This document shows positions 26,128-41,107 of a DNA stretch of 64,000 bases, one piece after another. Position numbers and translations under genes: made by a program. Position 1 is the first letter of the stretch. Every line of letters begins with the position of its first letter. The stretch is from Protonemura montana. Taxonomy: Eukaryota; Arthropoda; Insecta; Plecoptera; Nemouridae. Where the stretch lies: contig CANOQG010000007.1 of the NCBI GenBank assembly GCA_947568835.1, forward strand, positions 2,728,001 to 2,792,000. Reading direction: 5' to 3'. Below the pieces are notes generated by a model, which saw only the letters and a program-made list of their open reading frames with translations, had not been told where the DNA came from and did no database searches.

Positions 26128-28920
26128 GACAGGACATAGGGCAGGACATGGGGCAGGACATGGGGCAGGACATAGGGCAGGACATGGGGCAGGACATGGG
26201 GCAGGACATGGGGCAGGACATGGGGCAGGACATAAGGCAGGACATTGGACAGGACATGGGGCAAAACATGGGGCAGGACATGGGGCAGGACATAGGGCAG
26301 GACATGGGGCAGGACATGGGGCAGGACATGGAGCAGGACATGGGGCAGGACATTGGGCAGGACATGGGACAGGACATGGGGCAGGACATGGGGCAGGACA
26401 TGGGGCAGGATATGGGGCAGGACATGGGGCAGGACATGAGGCAGGACATGGGACATGAGGTAAGACATGGAGCAGGACATGGAGCAGGACATGGGACAGG
26501 ACATGGGGCAGGACATGGGGCAGGACATGGGGCATGACATGGGACATGGGGCAGGACATGGGGTGGAACATGGAGCAGAAAATGGGGCACGACATGGGGC
26601 AGGACATAGGGCAGGACATGGGGCAGGACATGGGGCAGGACATGGGGCAGGACATGGGACATGGGGCAAGACATGGGGCAGGACATAGGGCAGGACATGG
26701 GGCAGGACATGGGGAAGGACATGGGGCAGGACATGGGGCAGGACATGGGACATGGGGCAGGACAGGGGGAGGACATGGAGCAGGACATGGGGCAGGACAT
26801 GGGGCAGGACATGGGGCAGGACATGGGGCAGGACATGGGGCAGGAAATGGGACAGGACAAAGGGCAGGACATGGGGCAGGACATGGGACATGGGGCAGGA
26901 CATGGGGCAGGACATGGGGCATGACATGGGGCAGGACATGGGACAGGACATGGGGCAGGACATGGGGCAGGACATGGGGCAGGACATGGGGCAGGACATG
27001 AGGCAGGACATGGGACAGGACATGGGGCAGGACATGGGGCAGGACATGGGACATGGAGCAGGACATGGGGCAGGACATGGAGCAGGACATGGGGCAGGAC
27101 ATGGGGCAGGACATAAGACAGGACATAGGGCAGGACATGGGGTAGGACATGGGGCAGGACATGGGGCAGGACATGGGACATGGGGCAAGACATGGGGCAG
27201 GACATGGGGCAGGACATGGGGCAGGACATGGGGCAGGACATGGGGCAGGACATGGGGCAGGAAATGGGGCAGGACATAGGGTAGGACATGAGGCAGGACA
27301 TGGGACAGGACATGGGGCAGGACATGGGGCAGGACATGGGACAGGACATAGGGCAGGACATGGGGCAGGACATGGGGCAAAACATGGGGCAGGACATGGG
27401 ACAGGACATGGGGCAGGACATTGGCCAGGCTATGGGGCAGGACATGGGGCAGGACATGAGGCAGGACATGGGACATGGGGAAAGACATGGGGCAGGACAT
27501 GGGGCAGGACATGGGGCAGGACATGGGGCAGGACATGGGACAGGACATAGGGCAGGACATGGGGCAGGACATGGGGCAGGACATGGGGCAGGACATAGGG
27601 AAGGACATGGGGCAGGACATGGGGCAGGACATGGGACAGGACATGGGACAGGACATAGGGCAGGACATGGGGCAGGACATGGGGCAGGACATAGGGCAGG
27701 ACATGGGGCAGGACATGGGGCAGGACATGGGGCAGGACATGGGGCAGGACATAAGGCAGGACATTGGACAGGACATGGGGCAAAACATGGGGCAGGACAT
27801 GGGGCAGGACATAGGGCAGGACATGGGGCAGGACATGGGGCAGGACATGGAGCAGGACATGGGGCAGGACATTGGGCAGGACATGGGACAGGACATGGGG
27901 CAGGACATGGGGCAGGACATGGGGCAGGATATGGGGCAGGACATGGGGCAGGACATGAGGCAGGACATGGGACATGAGGTAAGACATGGAGCAGGACATG
28001 GAGCAGGACATGGGACAGGACATGGGGCAGGACATGGGGCAGGACATGGGGCATGACATGGGACATGGGGCAGGACATGGGGTGGAACATGGAGCAGAAA
28101 ATGGGGCACGACATGGGGCAGGACATAGGGCAGGACATGGGGCAGGACATGGGGCAGGACATGGGGCAGGACATGGGACATGGGGCAAGACATGGGGCAG
28201 GACATAGGGCAGGACATGGGGCAGGACATGGGGAAGGACATGGGGCAGGACATGGGGCAGGACATGGGACATGGGGCAGGACAGGGGGAGGACATGGAGC
28301 AGGACATGGGGCAGGACATGGGGCAGGACATGGGGCAGGACATGGGGCAGGACATGGGGCAGGAAATGGGACAGGACAAAGGGCAGGACATGGGGCAGGA
28401 CATGGGACATGGGGCAGGACATGGGGCAGGACATGGGGCATGACATGGGGCAGGACATGGGACAGGACATGGGGCAGGACATGGGGCAGGACATGGGGCA
28501 GGACATGGGGCAGGACATGAGGCAGGACATGGGACAGGACATGGGGCAGGACATGGGGCAGGACATGGGACATGGAGCAGGACATGGGGCAGGACATGGA
28601 GCAGGACATGGGGCAGGACATGGGGCAGGACATAAGACAGGACATAGGGCAGGACATGGGGTAGGACATGGGGCAGGACATGGGGCAGGACATGGGACAT
28701 GGGGCAAGACATGGGGCAGGACATGGGGCAGGACATGGGGCAGGACATGGGGCAGGACATGGGGCAGGACATGGGGCAGGAAATGGGGCAGGACATAGGG
28801 TAGGACATGAGGCAGGACATGGGACAGGACATGGGGCAGGACATGGGGCAGGACATGGGACAGGACATAGGGCAGGACATGGGGCAGGACATGGGGCAAA
28901 ACATGGGGCAGGACATGGGA
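24772..28920. repeat. 1,519-bp tandem triplication
   Basis: Three successive modules begin with CATAGGGCAGG units at 24,772, 26,291 and 27,810. GTGGAACATGGAGC falls at 25,044, 26,563 and 28,082, and ATTGGCCAGG at 25,901, 27,420 and 28,939, each exactly 1,519 bp apart. The third module ends near 28,920, where GGGACAACACATGG replaces the GGGACAGGACATGG seen at that point in the first two. A related pair of modules lies at 33,371/34,885 with spacing 1,514, differing by exchange of a 12-bp for a 7-bp unit. Confidence 0.9.
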
Positions 28921-31300
28921 CAACACATGGGGCAGGACATTGGCCAGGCTATGGGGCAGGACATGGGGCAGGACATGAGGCAGGACATGGGACATGGGGA
29001 AAGACATGGGGCAGGACATGGGGCAGGACATGGGGCAGGACATGGGGCAGGACATGGGGCAGGACATGGGACATGGGGCAGGACAGGGGGAGGACATGGA
29101 GCAGGACATGGGGCAGGACATGGGGCAGGACATGGGGCAGGACATGGGGCAGGACATGGGGCAGGAAATGGGACAGGACAAAGGGCAGGACATGGGGCAG
29201 GACATGGGACATGGGGCAGGACATGGGGCAGGACATGGGGCATGACATGGGGCAGGACATGGGACAGGACATGGGGCAGGACATGGGGCAGGACATGGGG
29301 CAGGACATGGGGCAGGACATGAGGCAGGACATGGGACAGGACATGGGGCAGGACATGGGGCAGGACATGGGACATGGAGCAGGACATGGGGCAGGACATG
29401 GAGCAGGACATGGGGCAGGACATGGGGCAGGACATAAGACAGGACATAGGGCAGGACATGGGGTAGGACATGGGGCAGGACATGGGGCAGGACATGGGAC
29501 ATGGGGCAAGACATGGGGCAGGACATGGGGCAGGACATGGGGCAGGACATGGGGCAGGACATGGGGCAGGACATGGGGCAGGAAATGGGGCAGGACATAG
29601 GGTAGGACATGAGGCAGGACATGGGACAGGACATGGGGCAGGACATGGGGCAGGACATGGGACAGGACATAGGGCAGGACATGGGGCAGGACATGGGGCA
29701 AAACATGGGGCAGGACATGGGACAACACATGGGGCAGGACATTGGCCAGGCTATGGGGCAGGACATGGGGCAGGACATGAGGCAGGACATGGGACATGGG
29801 GAAAGACATGGGGCAGGACATGGGGCAGGACATGGGGCAGGACATGGGGCAGGACATGGGACAGGACATAGGGCAGGACATGGGGCAGGACATGGGGCAG
29901 GACATGGGGCAGGACATGGGACAGGACATGGAGCAGGACATGGGGCAGGACATGGGGCAGGACATGGGACAGGACATAGGGAAGGACATGGGGCAGGACA
30001 TGGGGCAGGACATGGGACAGGACATGGGACAGGACATAGGGCAGGACATGGGGCAGGACATGGGGCAGGACATAGGGCAGGACATGGGGCAGGACATGGG
30101 GCAGGACATGGGGCAGGACATGGGGCAGGACATAAGGCTGGACATTGGACAGGACATGGGGCAAAACATGGGGCAGGACATGGGACAGGACATGGGGCAG
30201 GACATGGGGCAGGACATGGGGCAGGACATGGGGCAGGACATGGGACATGAGGCAGGACAGGGGGAGGACATGGAGCGGGACATGGGGCAGGACATGGGGC
30301 AGGACATGGAGCAGGACATGGGGCAGGAAATGGGGCAGGACATGGGACAGGACATAGGGCAGGACATGGGGCAGGACATGAGGCAAGACATGGGGCAGGA
30401 CATGGGATATAGGGCAGGACAGGGGAAGGACATGGAGCAGGACATGGGGCAGGACATGGGGCAGGACATAAGACAGGACATAGGGCAGGACATGGGGTAG
30501 GACATGGGGCAGGACATGGGGCAGGACATGGGACATGGGGCAAGACATGGGGCAGGACATGGGGCAGGACATGGGGCAGGACATGGGGCAGGACATGGGG
30601 CAGGACATGGGACATGGGGCAGGACATGGGGCAGGACATGGGGCAGGACATGGGACAGGACATGGAGCAGGACATGGGGCAGGACATGGGGCAGGACATG
30701 GGACAGGACATAGGGAAGGACATGGGGCAGGACATGGGGCAGGACATGGGACAGGACATGGGACAGGACATAGGGCAGGACATGGGGCAGGACATGGGGC
30801 AGGACATAGGGCAGGACATGGGGCAGGACATGGGGCAGGACATGGGGCAGGACATGGGGCAGGACATGAGGCAGGACATTGGACAGGACATGGGGCAAAA
30901 CATGGGGCAGGACATGGGACTGGACATGGGGCAGGACATGGGGCAGGACATGGGGCAGGACATGGGGCAGGACATGGGACATGAGGCAGGACAGGGGGAG
31001 GACATGGAGCGGGACATGGGGCAGGACATGTGGCAGGACATGGAGCAGGACATGGGGCTGGAAATGGGGCAGGACATGGGACAGGACATAGGGCAGGACA
31101 TGGGGCAGGACATGAGGCAGGACATAGGGCAGGACATAAGACATAGGGCAGGACAGGGGGAGGACATGGAGCAGGACATGGGGCATTACATGGGGCAGGA
31201 CATAAGACAGGACATAGGGCAGGACATGGGGCAGGACATGGGGCAGGACATGGGGCAGGACATGGGACATGGGGCAAGACATGGGGCAGGACATGAGGCA
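27450..31300. repeat. Paralogous string matching 17,970-21,720 (offset 9,476)
   Basis: Several kilobases follow the order seen 9,476 bp upstream, including the 802-bp doubling (ATTGGCCAGG 19,463/20,265 against 28,939/29,741), the GATATAGGGCAGGACAGG string and the CATTACATGG landmark (21,710 and 31,186). Near 18,050 the upstream segment holds 60 bp more. A third, shorter match to this string lies 6,803 bp further on (35,471-37,240). This shows that a large module was copied over a distance, not only in tandem. Confidence 0.78.
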
Positions 31301-34300
31301 GGACATGGGGCAGGACATGGGGCAGGACATGGGGCAGGACATGGGGTAGGACATGGGGCAGGAAATGGGACAGGACAAGGGGCAGGACATGGGGCAGGAC
31401 ATGGGACATGGGGCAGGACATGGGGCAGGACATGGGGCAGGACATGGGGCAGGACATGGGGCAGGACATGGGGCAGGACATGGGGCAGGACATAGGGCAG
31501 GACATGTGGCAGGACATGGGGCAGGACATGGAGCAGGACATGGGACATGACATGGGACAGGACATGGGGCAGGACATGGGGCAGGACATGGGGAAGGACA
31601 TAGGGCAGGACATGGGGCAGGACATGGGGCAGGACATGGGGCAGGACATAGTGCAGGACATGGGGCAGGACATGGGGCAGGACATGGAGCAGGACATGGG
31701 GCAGGACATTGGGCAGGACATGGGACAGGACATGGGGCAGGACATGGGGCAGGACATGGGGCAGGATATGGGGCAGGACATGGGGCAGGACATGAGGCAG
31801 GACATGGGGCAGGACATGGGGCATGACATGGGACATGGGGCAGGACATGGGGTGGAACATGGAGCAGAAAATGGGGCACGACATGGGGCAGGACATAGGG
31901 CAGGACATGGGGCAGGACATGGGGCAGGACATGGGGCAGGACATGGGACATGGGGCAAGACATGGGGCAGGACATAGGGCAGGACATGGGGCAGGACATG
32001 GGGAAGGACATGGGGCAGGACATGGGGCAGGACATGGGACATGGGGCAGGACAGGGGGAGGACATGGAGCAGGACATGGGGCAGGACATGGGGCAGGACA
32101 TGGGGCAGGACATGGGGCAGGACATGGGGCAGGAAATGGGACAGGACAAAGGGCAGGACATGGGGCAGGACATGGGACATGGGGCAGGACATGGGGCAGG
32201 ACATGGGGCATGACATGGGGCAGGACATGGGACAGGACATGGGGCAGGACATGGGGCAGGACATGGGGCAGGACATGGGGCAGGACATGAGGCAGGACAT
32301 GGGACAGGACATGGGGCAGGACATGGGGCAGGACATGGGACATGGAGCAGGACATGGGGCAGGACATGGAGCAGGACATGGGGCAGGACATGGGGCAGGA
32401 CATAAGACAGGACATAGGGCAGGACATGGGGTAGGACATGGGGCAGGACATGGGGCAGGACATGGGACATGGGGCAAGACATGGGGCAGGACATGGGGCA
32501 GGACATGGGGCAGGACATGGGGCAGGACATGGGGCAGGACATGGGGCAGGAAATGGGGCAGGACATAGGGTAGGACATGAGGCAGGACATGGGACAGGAC
32601 ATGGGGCAGGACATGGGGCAGGACATGGGACAGGACATAGGGCAGGACATGGGGCAGGACATGGGGCAAAACATGGGGCAGGACATGGGACAGGACATGG
32701 GGCAGGACATTGGCCAGGCTATGGGGCAGGACATGGGGCAGGACATGAGGCAGGACATGGGACATGGGGAAAGACATGGGGCAGGACATGGGGCAGGACA
32801 TGGGGCAGGACATGGGGCAGGACATGGGACAGGACATAGGGCAGGACATGGGGCAGGACATGGGGCAGGACATGGGGCAGGACATAGGGAAGGACATGGG
32901 GCAGGACATGGGGCAGGACATGGGACAGGACATGGGACAGGACATAGGGCAGGACATGGGGCAGGACATGGGGCAGGACATAGGGCAGGACATGGGGCAG
33001 GACATGGGGCAGGACATGGGGCAGGACATGGGGCAGGACATAAGGCAGGACATTGGACAGGACATGGGGCAAAACATGGGGCAGGACATGGGGCAGGACA
33101 TAGGGCAGGACATGGGGCAGGACATGGGGCAGGACATGGAGCAGGACATGGGGCAGGACATTGGGCAGGACATGGGACAGGACATGGGGCAGGACATGGG
33201 GCAGGACATGGGGCAGGATATGGGGCAGGACATGGGGCAGGACATGAGGCAGGACATAGGACATGAGGTAAGACATGGAGCAGGACATGGAGCAGGACAT
33301 GGGACAGGACATGGGGCAGGACATGGGGCAGGACATGGGGCATGACATGGGACATGGGGCAGGACATGGGGTGGAACATGGAGCAGAAAATGGGGCACGA
33401 CATGGGGCAGGACATAGGGCAGGACATGGGGCAGGACATGGGGCAGGACATGGGGCAGGACATGGGACATGGGGCAAGACATGGGGCAGGACATAGGGCA
33501 GGACATGGGGCAGGACATGGGGAAGGACATGGGGCAGGACATGGGGCAGGACATGGGACATGGGGCAGGACAGGGGGAGGACATGGAGCAGGACATGGGG
33601 CAGGACATGGGACATGGGGCAGGACATGGGGTGGAACATGGAGCAGAAAATGGGGCACGACATGGGGCAGGACATAGGGCAGGACATGGTGCAGGACATG
33701 GGGCAGGACATGGGGCAGGACATGGGACATGGGGCAAGACATGGGGCAGGACATAGGGCAGGACATGGGGCAGGACATGGGGCAGGACATAAGACAGGAC
33801 ATAGGGCAGGACATGGGGTAGGACATGGGGCAGGACATGGGGCAGGACATGGGACATGGAGCAGGACATGGGGCAGGACATGGAGCAGGACATGGGGCAG
33901 GACATGGGGCAGGACATAAGACAGGACATAGGGCAGGACATGGGGTAGGACATGGGGCAGGACATGGGGCAGGACATGGGACATGGGGCAAGACATGGGG
34001 CAGGACATGGGGCAGGACATGGGGCAGGACATGGGGCAGGACATGGGGCAGGACATGGGGCAGGAAATGGGGCAGGACATAGGGTAGGACATGAGGCAGG
34101 ACATGGGACAGGACATGGGGCAGGACATGGGGCAGGACATGGGACAGGACATAGGGCAGGACATGGGGCAGGACATGGGGCAAAACATGGGGCAGGACAT
34201 GGGACAGGACATGGGGCAGGACATTGGCCAGGCTATGGGGCAGGACATGGGGCAGGACATGAGGCAGGACATGGGACATGGGGAAAGACATGGGGCAGGA

Positions 34301-37300
34301 CATGGGGCAGGACATGGGGCAGGACATGGGGCAGGACATGGGACAGGACATAGGGCAGGACATGGGGCAGGACATGGGGCAGGACATGGGGCAGGACATA
34401 GGGAAGGACATGGGGCAGGACATGGGGCAGGACATGGGACAGGACATGGGACAGGACATAGGGCAGGACATGGGGCAGGACATGGGGCAGGACATAGGGC
34501 AGGACATGGGGCAGGACATGGGGCAGGACATGGGGCAGGACATGGGGCAGGACATAAGGCAGGACATTGGACAGGACATGGGGCAAAACATGGGGCAGGA
34601 AATGGGGCAGGACATAGGGCAGGACATGGGGCAGGACATGGGGCAGGACATGGAGCAGGACATGGGGCAGGACATTGGGCAGGACATGGGACAGGACATG
34701 GGGCAGGACATGGGGCAGGACATGGGGCAGGATATGGGGCAGGACATGGGGCAGGACATGAGGCAGGACATGGGACATGAGGTAAGACATGGAGCAGGAC
34801 ATGGAGCAGGACATGGGACAGGACATGGGGCAGGACATGGGGCAGGACATGGGGCATGACATGGGACATGGGGCAGGACATGGGGTGGAACATGGAGCAG
34901 AAAATGGGGCACGACATGGGGCAGGACATAGGGCAGGACATGGGGCAGGACATGGGGCAGGACATGGGGCAGGACATGGGACATGGGGCAAGACATGGGG
35001 CAGGACATAGGGCAGGACATGGGGCAGGACATGGGGAAGGACATGGGGCAGGACATGGGGCAGGACATGGGACATGGGGCAGGACAGGGGGAGGACATGG
35101 AGCAGGACATGGGGCAGGACATGGGGCAGGACATGGGGCAGGACATGGGGCAGGACATGGGGCAGGAAATGGGACAGGACAAAGGGCAGGACATGGGGCA
35201 GGACATGGGACATGGGGCAGGACATGGGGCAGGACATGGGGCATGACATGGGGCAGGACATGGGACAGGACATGGGGCAGGACATGGGGCAGGACATGGG
35301 GCAGGACATGGGGCAGGACATGAGGCAGGACATGGGACAGGACATGGGGCAGGACATGGGGCAGGACATGGGACATGGAGCAGGACATGGGGCAGGACAT
35401 GGAGCAGGACATGGGGCAGGACATGGGGCAGGACATAAGACAGGACATAGGGCAGGACATGGGGTAGGACATGGGGCAGGACATGGGGCAGGACATGGGA
35501 CATGGGGCAAGACATGGGGCAGGACATGGGGCAGGACATGGGGCAGGACATGGGGCAGGACATGGGGCAGGACATGGGGCAGGAAATGGGGCAGGACATA
35601 GGGTAGGACATGAGGCAGGACATGGGACAGGACATGGGGCAGGACATGGGGCAGGACATGGGACAGGACATAGGGCAGGACATGGGGCAGGACATGGGGC
35701 AAAACATGGGGCAGGACATGGGACAACACATGGGGCAGGACATTGGCCAGGCTATGGGGCAGGACATGGGGCAGGACATGAGGCAGGACATGGGACATGG
35801 GGAAAGACATGGGGCAGGACATGGGGCAGGACATGGGGCAGGACATGGGGCAGGACATGGGGCAGGACATGGGACATGGGGCAGGACAGGGGGAGGACAT
35901 GGAGCAGGACATGGGGCAGGACATGGGGCAGGACATGGGGCAGGACATGGGGCAGGACATGGGGCAGGAAATGGGACAGGACAAAGGGCAGGACATGGGG
36001 CAGGACATGGGACATGGGGCAGGACATGGGGCAGGACATGGGGCATGACATGGGGCAGGACATGGGACAGGACATGGGGCAGGACATGGGGCAGGACATG
36101 GGGCAGGACATGGGGCAGGACATGAGGCAGGACATGGGACAGGACATGGGGCAGGACATGGGGCAGGACATGGGACATGGAGCAGGACATGGGGCAGGAC
36201 ATGGAGCAGGACATGGGGCAGGACATGGGGCAGGACATAAGACAGGACATAGGGCAGGACATGGGGTAGGACATGGGGCAGGACATGGGGCAGGACATGG
36301 GACATGGGGCAAGACATGGGGCAGGACATGGGGCAGGACATGGGGCAGGACATGGGGCAGGACATGGGGCAGGACATGGGGCAGGAAATGGGGCAGGACA
36401 TAGGGTAGGACATGAGGCAGGACATGGGACAGGACATGGGGCAGGACATGGGGCAGGACATGGGACAGGACATAGGGCAGGACATGGGGCAGGACATGGG
36501 GCAAAACATGGGGCAGGACATGGGACAACACATGGGGCAGGACATTGGCCAGGCTATGGGGCAGGACATGGGGCAGGACATGAGGCAGGACATGGGACAT
36601 GGGGAAAGACATGGGGCAGGACATGGGGCAGGACATGGGGCAGGACATGGGGCAGGACATGGGACAGGACATAGGGCAGGACATGGGGCAGGACATGGGG
36701 CAGGACATGGGGCAGGACATGGGACAGGACATGGAGCAGGACATGGGGCAGGACATGGGGCAGGACATGGGACAGGACATAGGGAAGGACATGGGGCAGG
36801 ACATGGGGCAGGACATGGGACAGGACATGGGACAGGACATAGGGCAGGACATGGGGCAGGACATGGGGCAGGACATAGGGCAGGACATGGGGCAGGACAT
36901 GGGGCAGGACATGGGGCAGGACATGGGGCAGGACATAAGGCAGGACATTGGACAGGACATGGGGCAAAACATGGGGCAGGACATGGGACAGGACATGGGG
37001 CAGGACATGGGGCAGGACATGGGGCAGGACATGGGGCAGGACATGGGACATGAGGCAGGACAGGGGGAGGACATGGAGCGGGACATGGGGCAGGACATGG
37101 GGCAGGACATGGAGCAGGACATGGGGCAGGAAATGGGGCAGGACATGGGACAGGACATAGGGCAGGACATGGGGCAGGACATGAGGCAAGACATGGGGCA
37201 GGACATGGGATATAGGGCAGGACAGGGGAAGGACATGGAGCAGGACATGGGGCAGGACATGGGGCAGGACATGGGGCAGGACATGGGGCAGGACATGGGG

Positions 37301-40300
37301 CAGGACATGGGGCAGGACATAAGGCAGGACATTGGACAGGACATGGGGCAAAACATGGGGCAGGACATGGGACAGGACATGGGACATGGGGCAAGACATG
37401 GGGCAGGACATGAGGCAGGACATGGGGCAGGACATGGGGCAGGACATGGGGCAGGACATGGGGTAGGACATGGGGCAGGAAATGGGACAGGACAAGGGGC
37501 AGGACATGGGGCAGGACATGGGACATGGGGCAGGACATGGGGCAGGACATGGGGCAGGACATGGGGCAGGACATGGGGCAGGACATGGGGCAGGACATGG
37601 GGCAGGACATAGGGCAGGACATGTGGCAGGACATGGGGCAGGACATGGAGCAGGACATGGGACATGACATGGGACAGGACATGGGGCAGGACATGGGGCA
37701 GGACATGGGGAAGGACATAGGGCAGGACATGGGGCAGGACATGGGGCAGGACATGGGGCAGGACATAGTGCAGGACATGGGGCAGGACATGGGGCAGGAC
37801 ATGGAGCAGGACATGGGGCAGGACATTGGGCAGGACATGGGACAGGACATGGGGCAGGACATGGGGCAGGACATGGGGCAGGATATGGGGCAGGACATGG
37901 GGCAGGACATGAGGCAGGACATGGGACATGAGGTAAGACATGGAGCAGGACATGGAGCAGGACATGGGACAGGACATGGGGCAGGACATGGGGCAGGACA
38001 TGGGGCATGACATGGGACATGGGGCAGGACATGGGGTGGAACATGGAGCAGAAAATGGGGCACGACATGGGGCAGGACATAGGGCAGGACATGGGGCAGG
38101 ACATGGGGCAGGACATGGGGCAGGACATGGGACATGGGGCAAGACATGGGGCAGGACATAGGGCAGGACATGGGGCAGGACATGGGGAAGGACATGGGGC
38201 AGGACATGGGGCAGGACATGGGACATGGGGCAGGACAGGGGGAGGACATGGAGCAGGACATGGGGCAGGACATGGGGCAGGACATGGGGCAGGACATGGG
38301 GCAGGACATGGGGCAGGAAATGGGACAGGACAAAGGGCAGGACATGGGGCAGGACATGGGACATGGGGCAGGACATGGGGCAGGACATGGGGCATGACAT
38401 GGGGCAGGACATGGGACAGGACATGGGGCAGGACATGGGGCAGGACATGGGGCAGGACATGGGGCAGGACATGAGGCAGGACATGGGACAGGACATGGGG
38501 CAGGACATGGGGCAGGACATGGGACATGGAGCAGGACATGGGGCAGGACATGGAGCAGGACATGGGGCAGGACATGGGGCAGGACATAAGACAGGACATA
38601 GGGCAGGACATGGGGTAGGACATGGGGCAGGACATGGGGCAGGACATGGGACATGGGGCAAGACATGGGGCAGGACATGGGGCAGGACATGGGGCAGGAC
38701 ATGGGGCAGGACATGGGGCAGGACATGGGGCAGGAAATGGGGCAGGACATAGGGTAGGACATGAGGCAGGACATGGGACAGGACATGGGGCAGGACATGG
38801 GGCAGGACATGGGACAGGACATAGGGCAGGACATGGGGCAGGACATGGGGCAAAACATGGGGCAGGACATGGGACAGGACATGGGGCAGGACATTGGCCA
38901 GGCTATGGGGCAGGACATGGGGCAGGACATGAGGCAGGACATGGGACATGGGGAAAGACATGGGGCAGGACATGGGGCAGGACATGGGGCAGGACATGGG
39001 GCAGGACATGGGACAGGACATAGGGCAGGACATGGGGCAGGACATGGGGCAGGACATGGGGCAGGACATGGGACAGGACATGGAGCAGGACATGGGGCAG
39101 GACATGGGGCAGGACATGGGACAGGACATAGGGAAGGACATGGGGCAGGACATGGGGCAGGACATGGGACAGGACATGGGACAGGACATAGGGCAGGACA
39201 TGGGGCAGGACATGGGGCAGGACATAGGGCAGGACATGGGGCAGGACATGGGGCAGGACATGGGGCAGGACATGGGGCAGGACATAAGGCAGGACATTGG
39301 ACAGGACATGGGGCAAAACATGGGGCAGGACATGGGACAGGACATGTTGCAGGACATGGGGCAGGACATGGGGCAGGACATGGGGCAGGACATGGGACAT
39401 GAGGCAGGACAGGGGGAGGACATGGAGCGGGACATGGGGCAGGACATGGGGCAGGACATGGAGCAGGACATGGGGCAGGAAATGGGGCAGGACATGGGAC
39501 AGGACATAGGGCAGGACATGGGGCAGGACATGAGGCAAGACATGGGGCAGGACATGGGACATAGGGCAGGACAGGGGAAGGACATGGAGCAGGACATGGG
39601 GCAGGACATGGGGCAGGACATAAGACAGGACATAGGGCAGGACATGGGGTAGGACATGGGGCAGGACATGGGGCAGGACATGGGACATGGGGCAAGACAT
39701 GGGGCAGGACATGGGGCAGGACATGGGGCAGGACATGGGGCAGGACATGGGGCAGGACATGGGACATGGGGCAGGACATGGGGCAGGACATGGGGCAGGA
39801 CATGGGGCAGGACATGGGGCAGGACATGGGGCAGGACATAGGGCAGGCTATGGGGCAGGACATGGGGCAGGACATGGAGCAGGACATGGGACATGACATG
39901 GGACAGGACATGGGGCAGGACATGGCGCAGGACATGGGGCAGGACATGGGGCAGGACATGGGGCAGGACATAGGGCAGGACATGGGGTAGGACATGAGGC
40001 AGGACATGGGACAGGACATGGGGCAGGACATGGGGCAGGACATGGGACAGGACATAGGGCAGGACATGGGGCAGGACATGGGGCAAAACATGGGGCAGGA
40101 CATGGGACAGGACATGGGGCAGGACATTGGCCAGGCTATGGGGCAGGACATGGGGCAGGACATGAGGCAGGACATGGGACATGGGGAAAGACATGGGGCA
40201 GGACATGGGGCAGGACATGGGGCAGGACATGGGGCAGGACATGGGACAGGACATAGGGCAGGACATGGGGCAGGACATGGGGCAGGACATGGGGCAGGAC

Positions 40301-41107
40301 ATGGGACAGGACATGGAGCAGGACATGGGGCAGGACATGGGGCAGGACATGGGACAGGACATAGGGAAGGACATGGGGCAGGACATGGGGCAGGACATGG
40401 GACAGGACATTGCACAGGACATAGGGCAGGACATGGGGCAGGACATGGGGCAGGACATAGGGCAGGACATGGGGCAGGACATGGGGCAGGACATGGGGCA
40501 GGACATGGGGCAGGACATGAGGCAGGACATTGGACAGGACATGGGGCAAAACATGGGGCAGGACATGGGACTGGACATGGGGCAGGACATGGGGCAGGAC
40601 ATGGGGCAGGACATGGGGCAGGACATGGGACATGAGGCAGGACAGGGGGAGGACATGGAGCGGGACATGGGGCAGGACATGGGGCAGGACATGGAGCAGG
40701 ACATGGGGCAGGAAATGGGGCAGGACATGAAAACAGGACATAGGGCAGGACATGGGGCAGGACATGAGGCAGGACATGGGGCAGGACATAAGACATAGGG
40801 CAGGACAGGGGGAGGACATGGAGCAGGACATGGGGCATTACATGGGGCAGGACATAAGACAGGACATAGGGCAGGACATGGGGCAGGACATGGGGCAGGA
40901 CATGGGGCAGGACATGGGACATGGGGCAAGACATGGGGCAGGACATGAGGCAGGACATGGGGCAGGACATGGGGCAGGACATGGGGCAGGACATGGGGCA
41001 GGACATAGGGCAGGACATGGGGCAGGACATGGGGCAGGACATGGAGCAGGACATGGGACATGACATGGGACAGGACATGGGGCAGGACATGGGGCAGGAC
41101 ATGGGGA
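30861..41107. repeat. 10,247-bp duplication, copy 1
   Basis: This block and the next are adjacent and nearly identical over 10,247 bp. The series of spacings between ATTGGCCAGG landmarks (1,514, 1,519, 802, 2,349, 1,233) occurs once in each. Rare changes such as GGACATGTGGCAGG (near 31,028), GGGGCTGGAAATGG (near 31,055), CATGTTGCAGG (near 39,344) and CATGAAAACAGG (near 40,728) are in both. I found only six single-base differences and no length difference. The left end is set where GGGGCAGGACATGAGG (copy 1) and GGGGAAGGACATGAGG (joint at 41,107) part ways. Confidence 0.93.
33339..33860. repeat. 260-bp doubling around the GTGGAACATGGAGC landmark
   Basis: The landmark string with its 7-bp flanking units occurs at 33,371 and again at 33,631, 260 bp apart, the shortest spacing of this landmark in the window. 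The second has its own change, GGACATGGTGCAGG near 33,688. The 10.2-kb duplication copied the pair to 43,618 and 43,878. The GGTGCAGG change also occurs at about 56,478 and 61,555, in a module with the same flanks, so those derive from the second of the pair. Confidence 0.85.
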
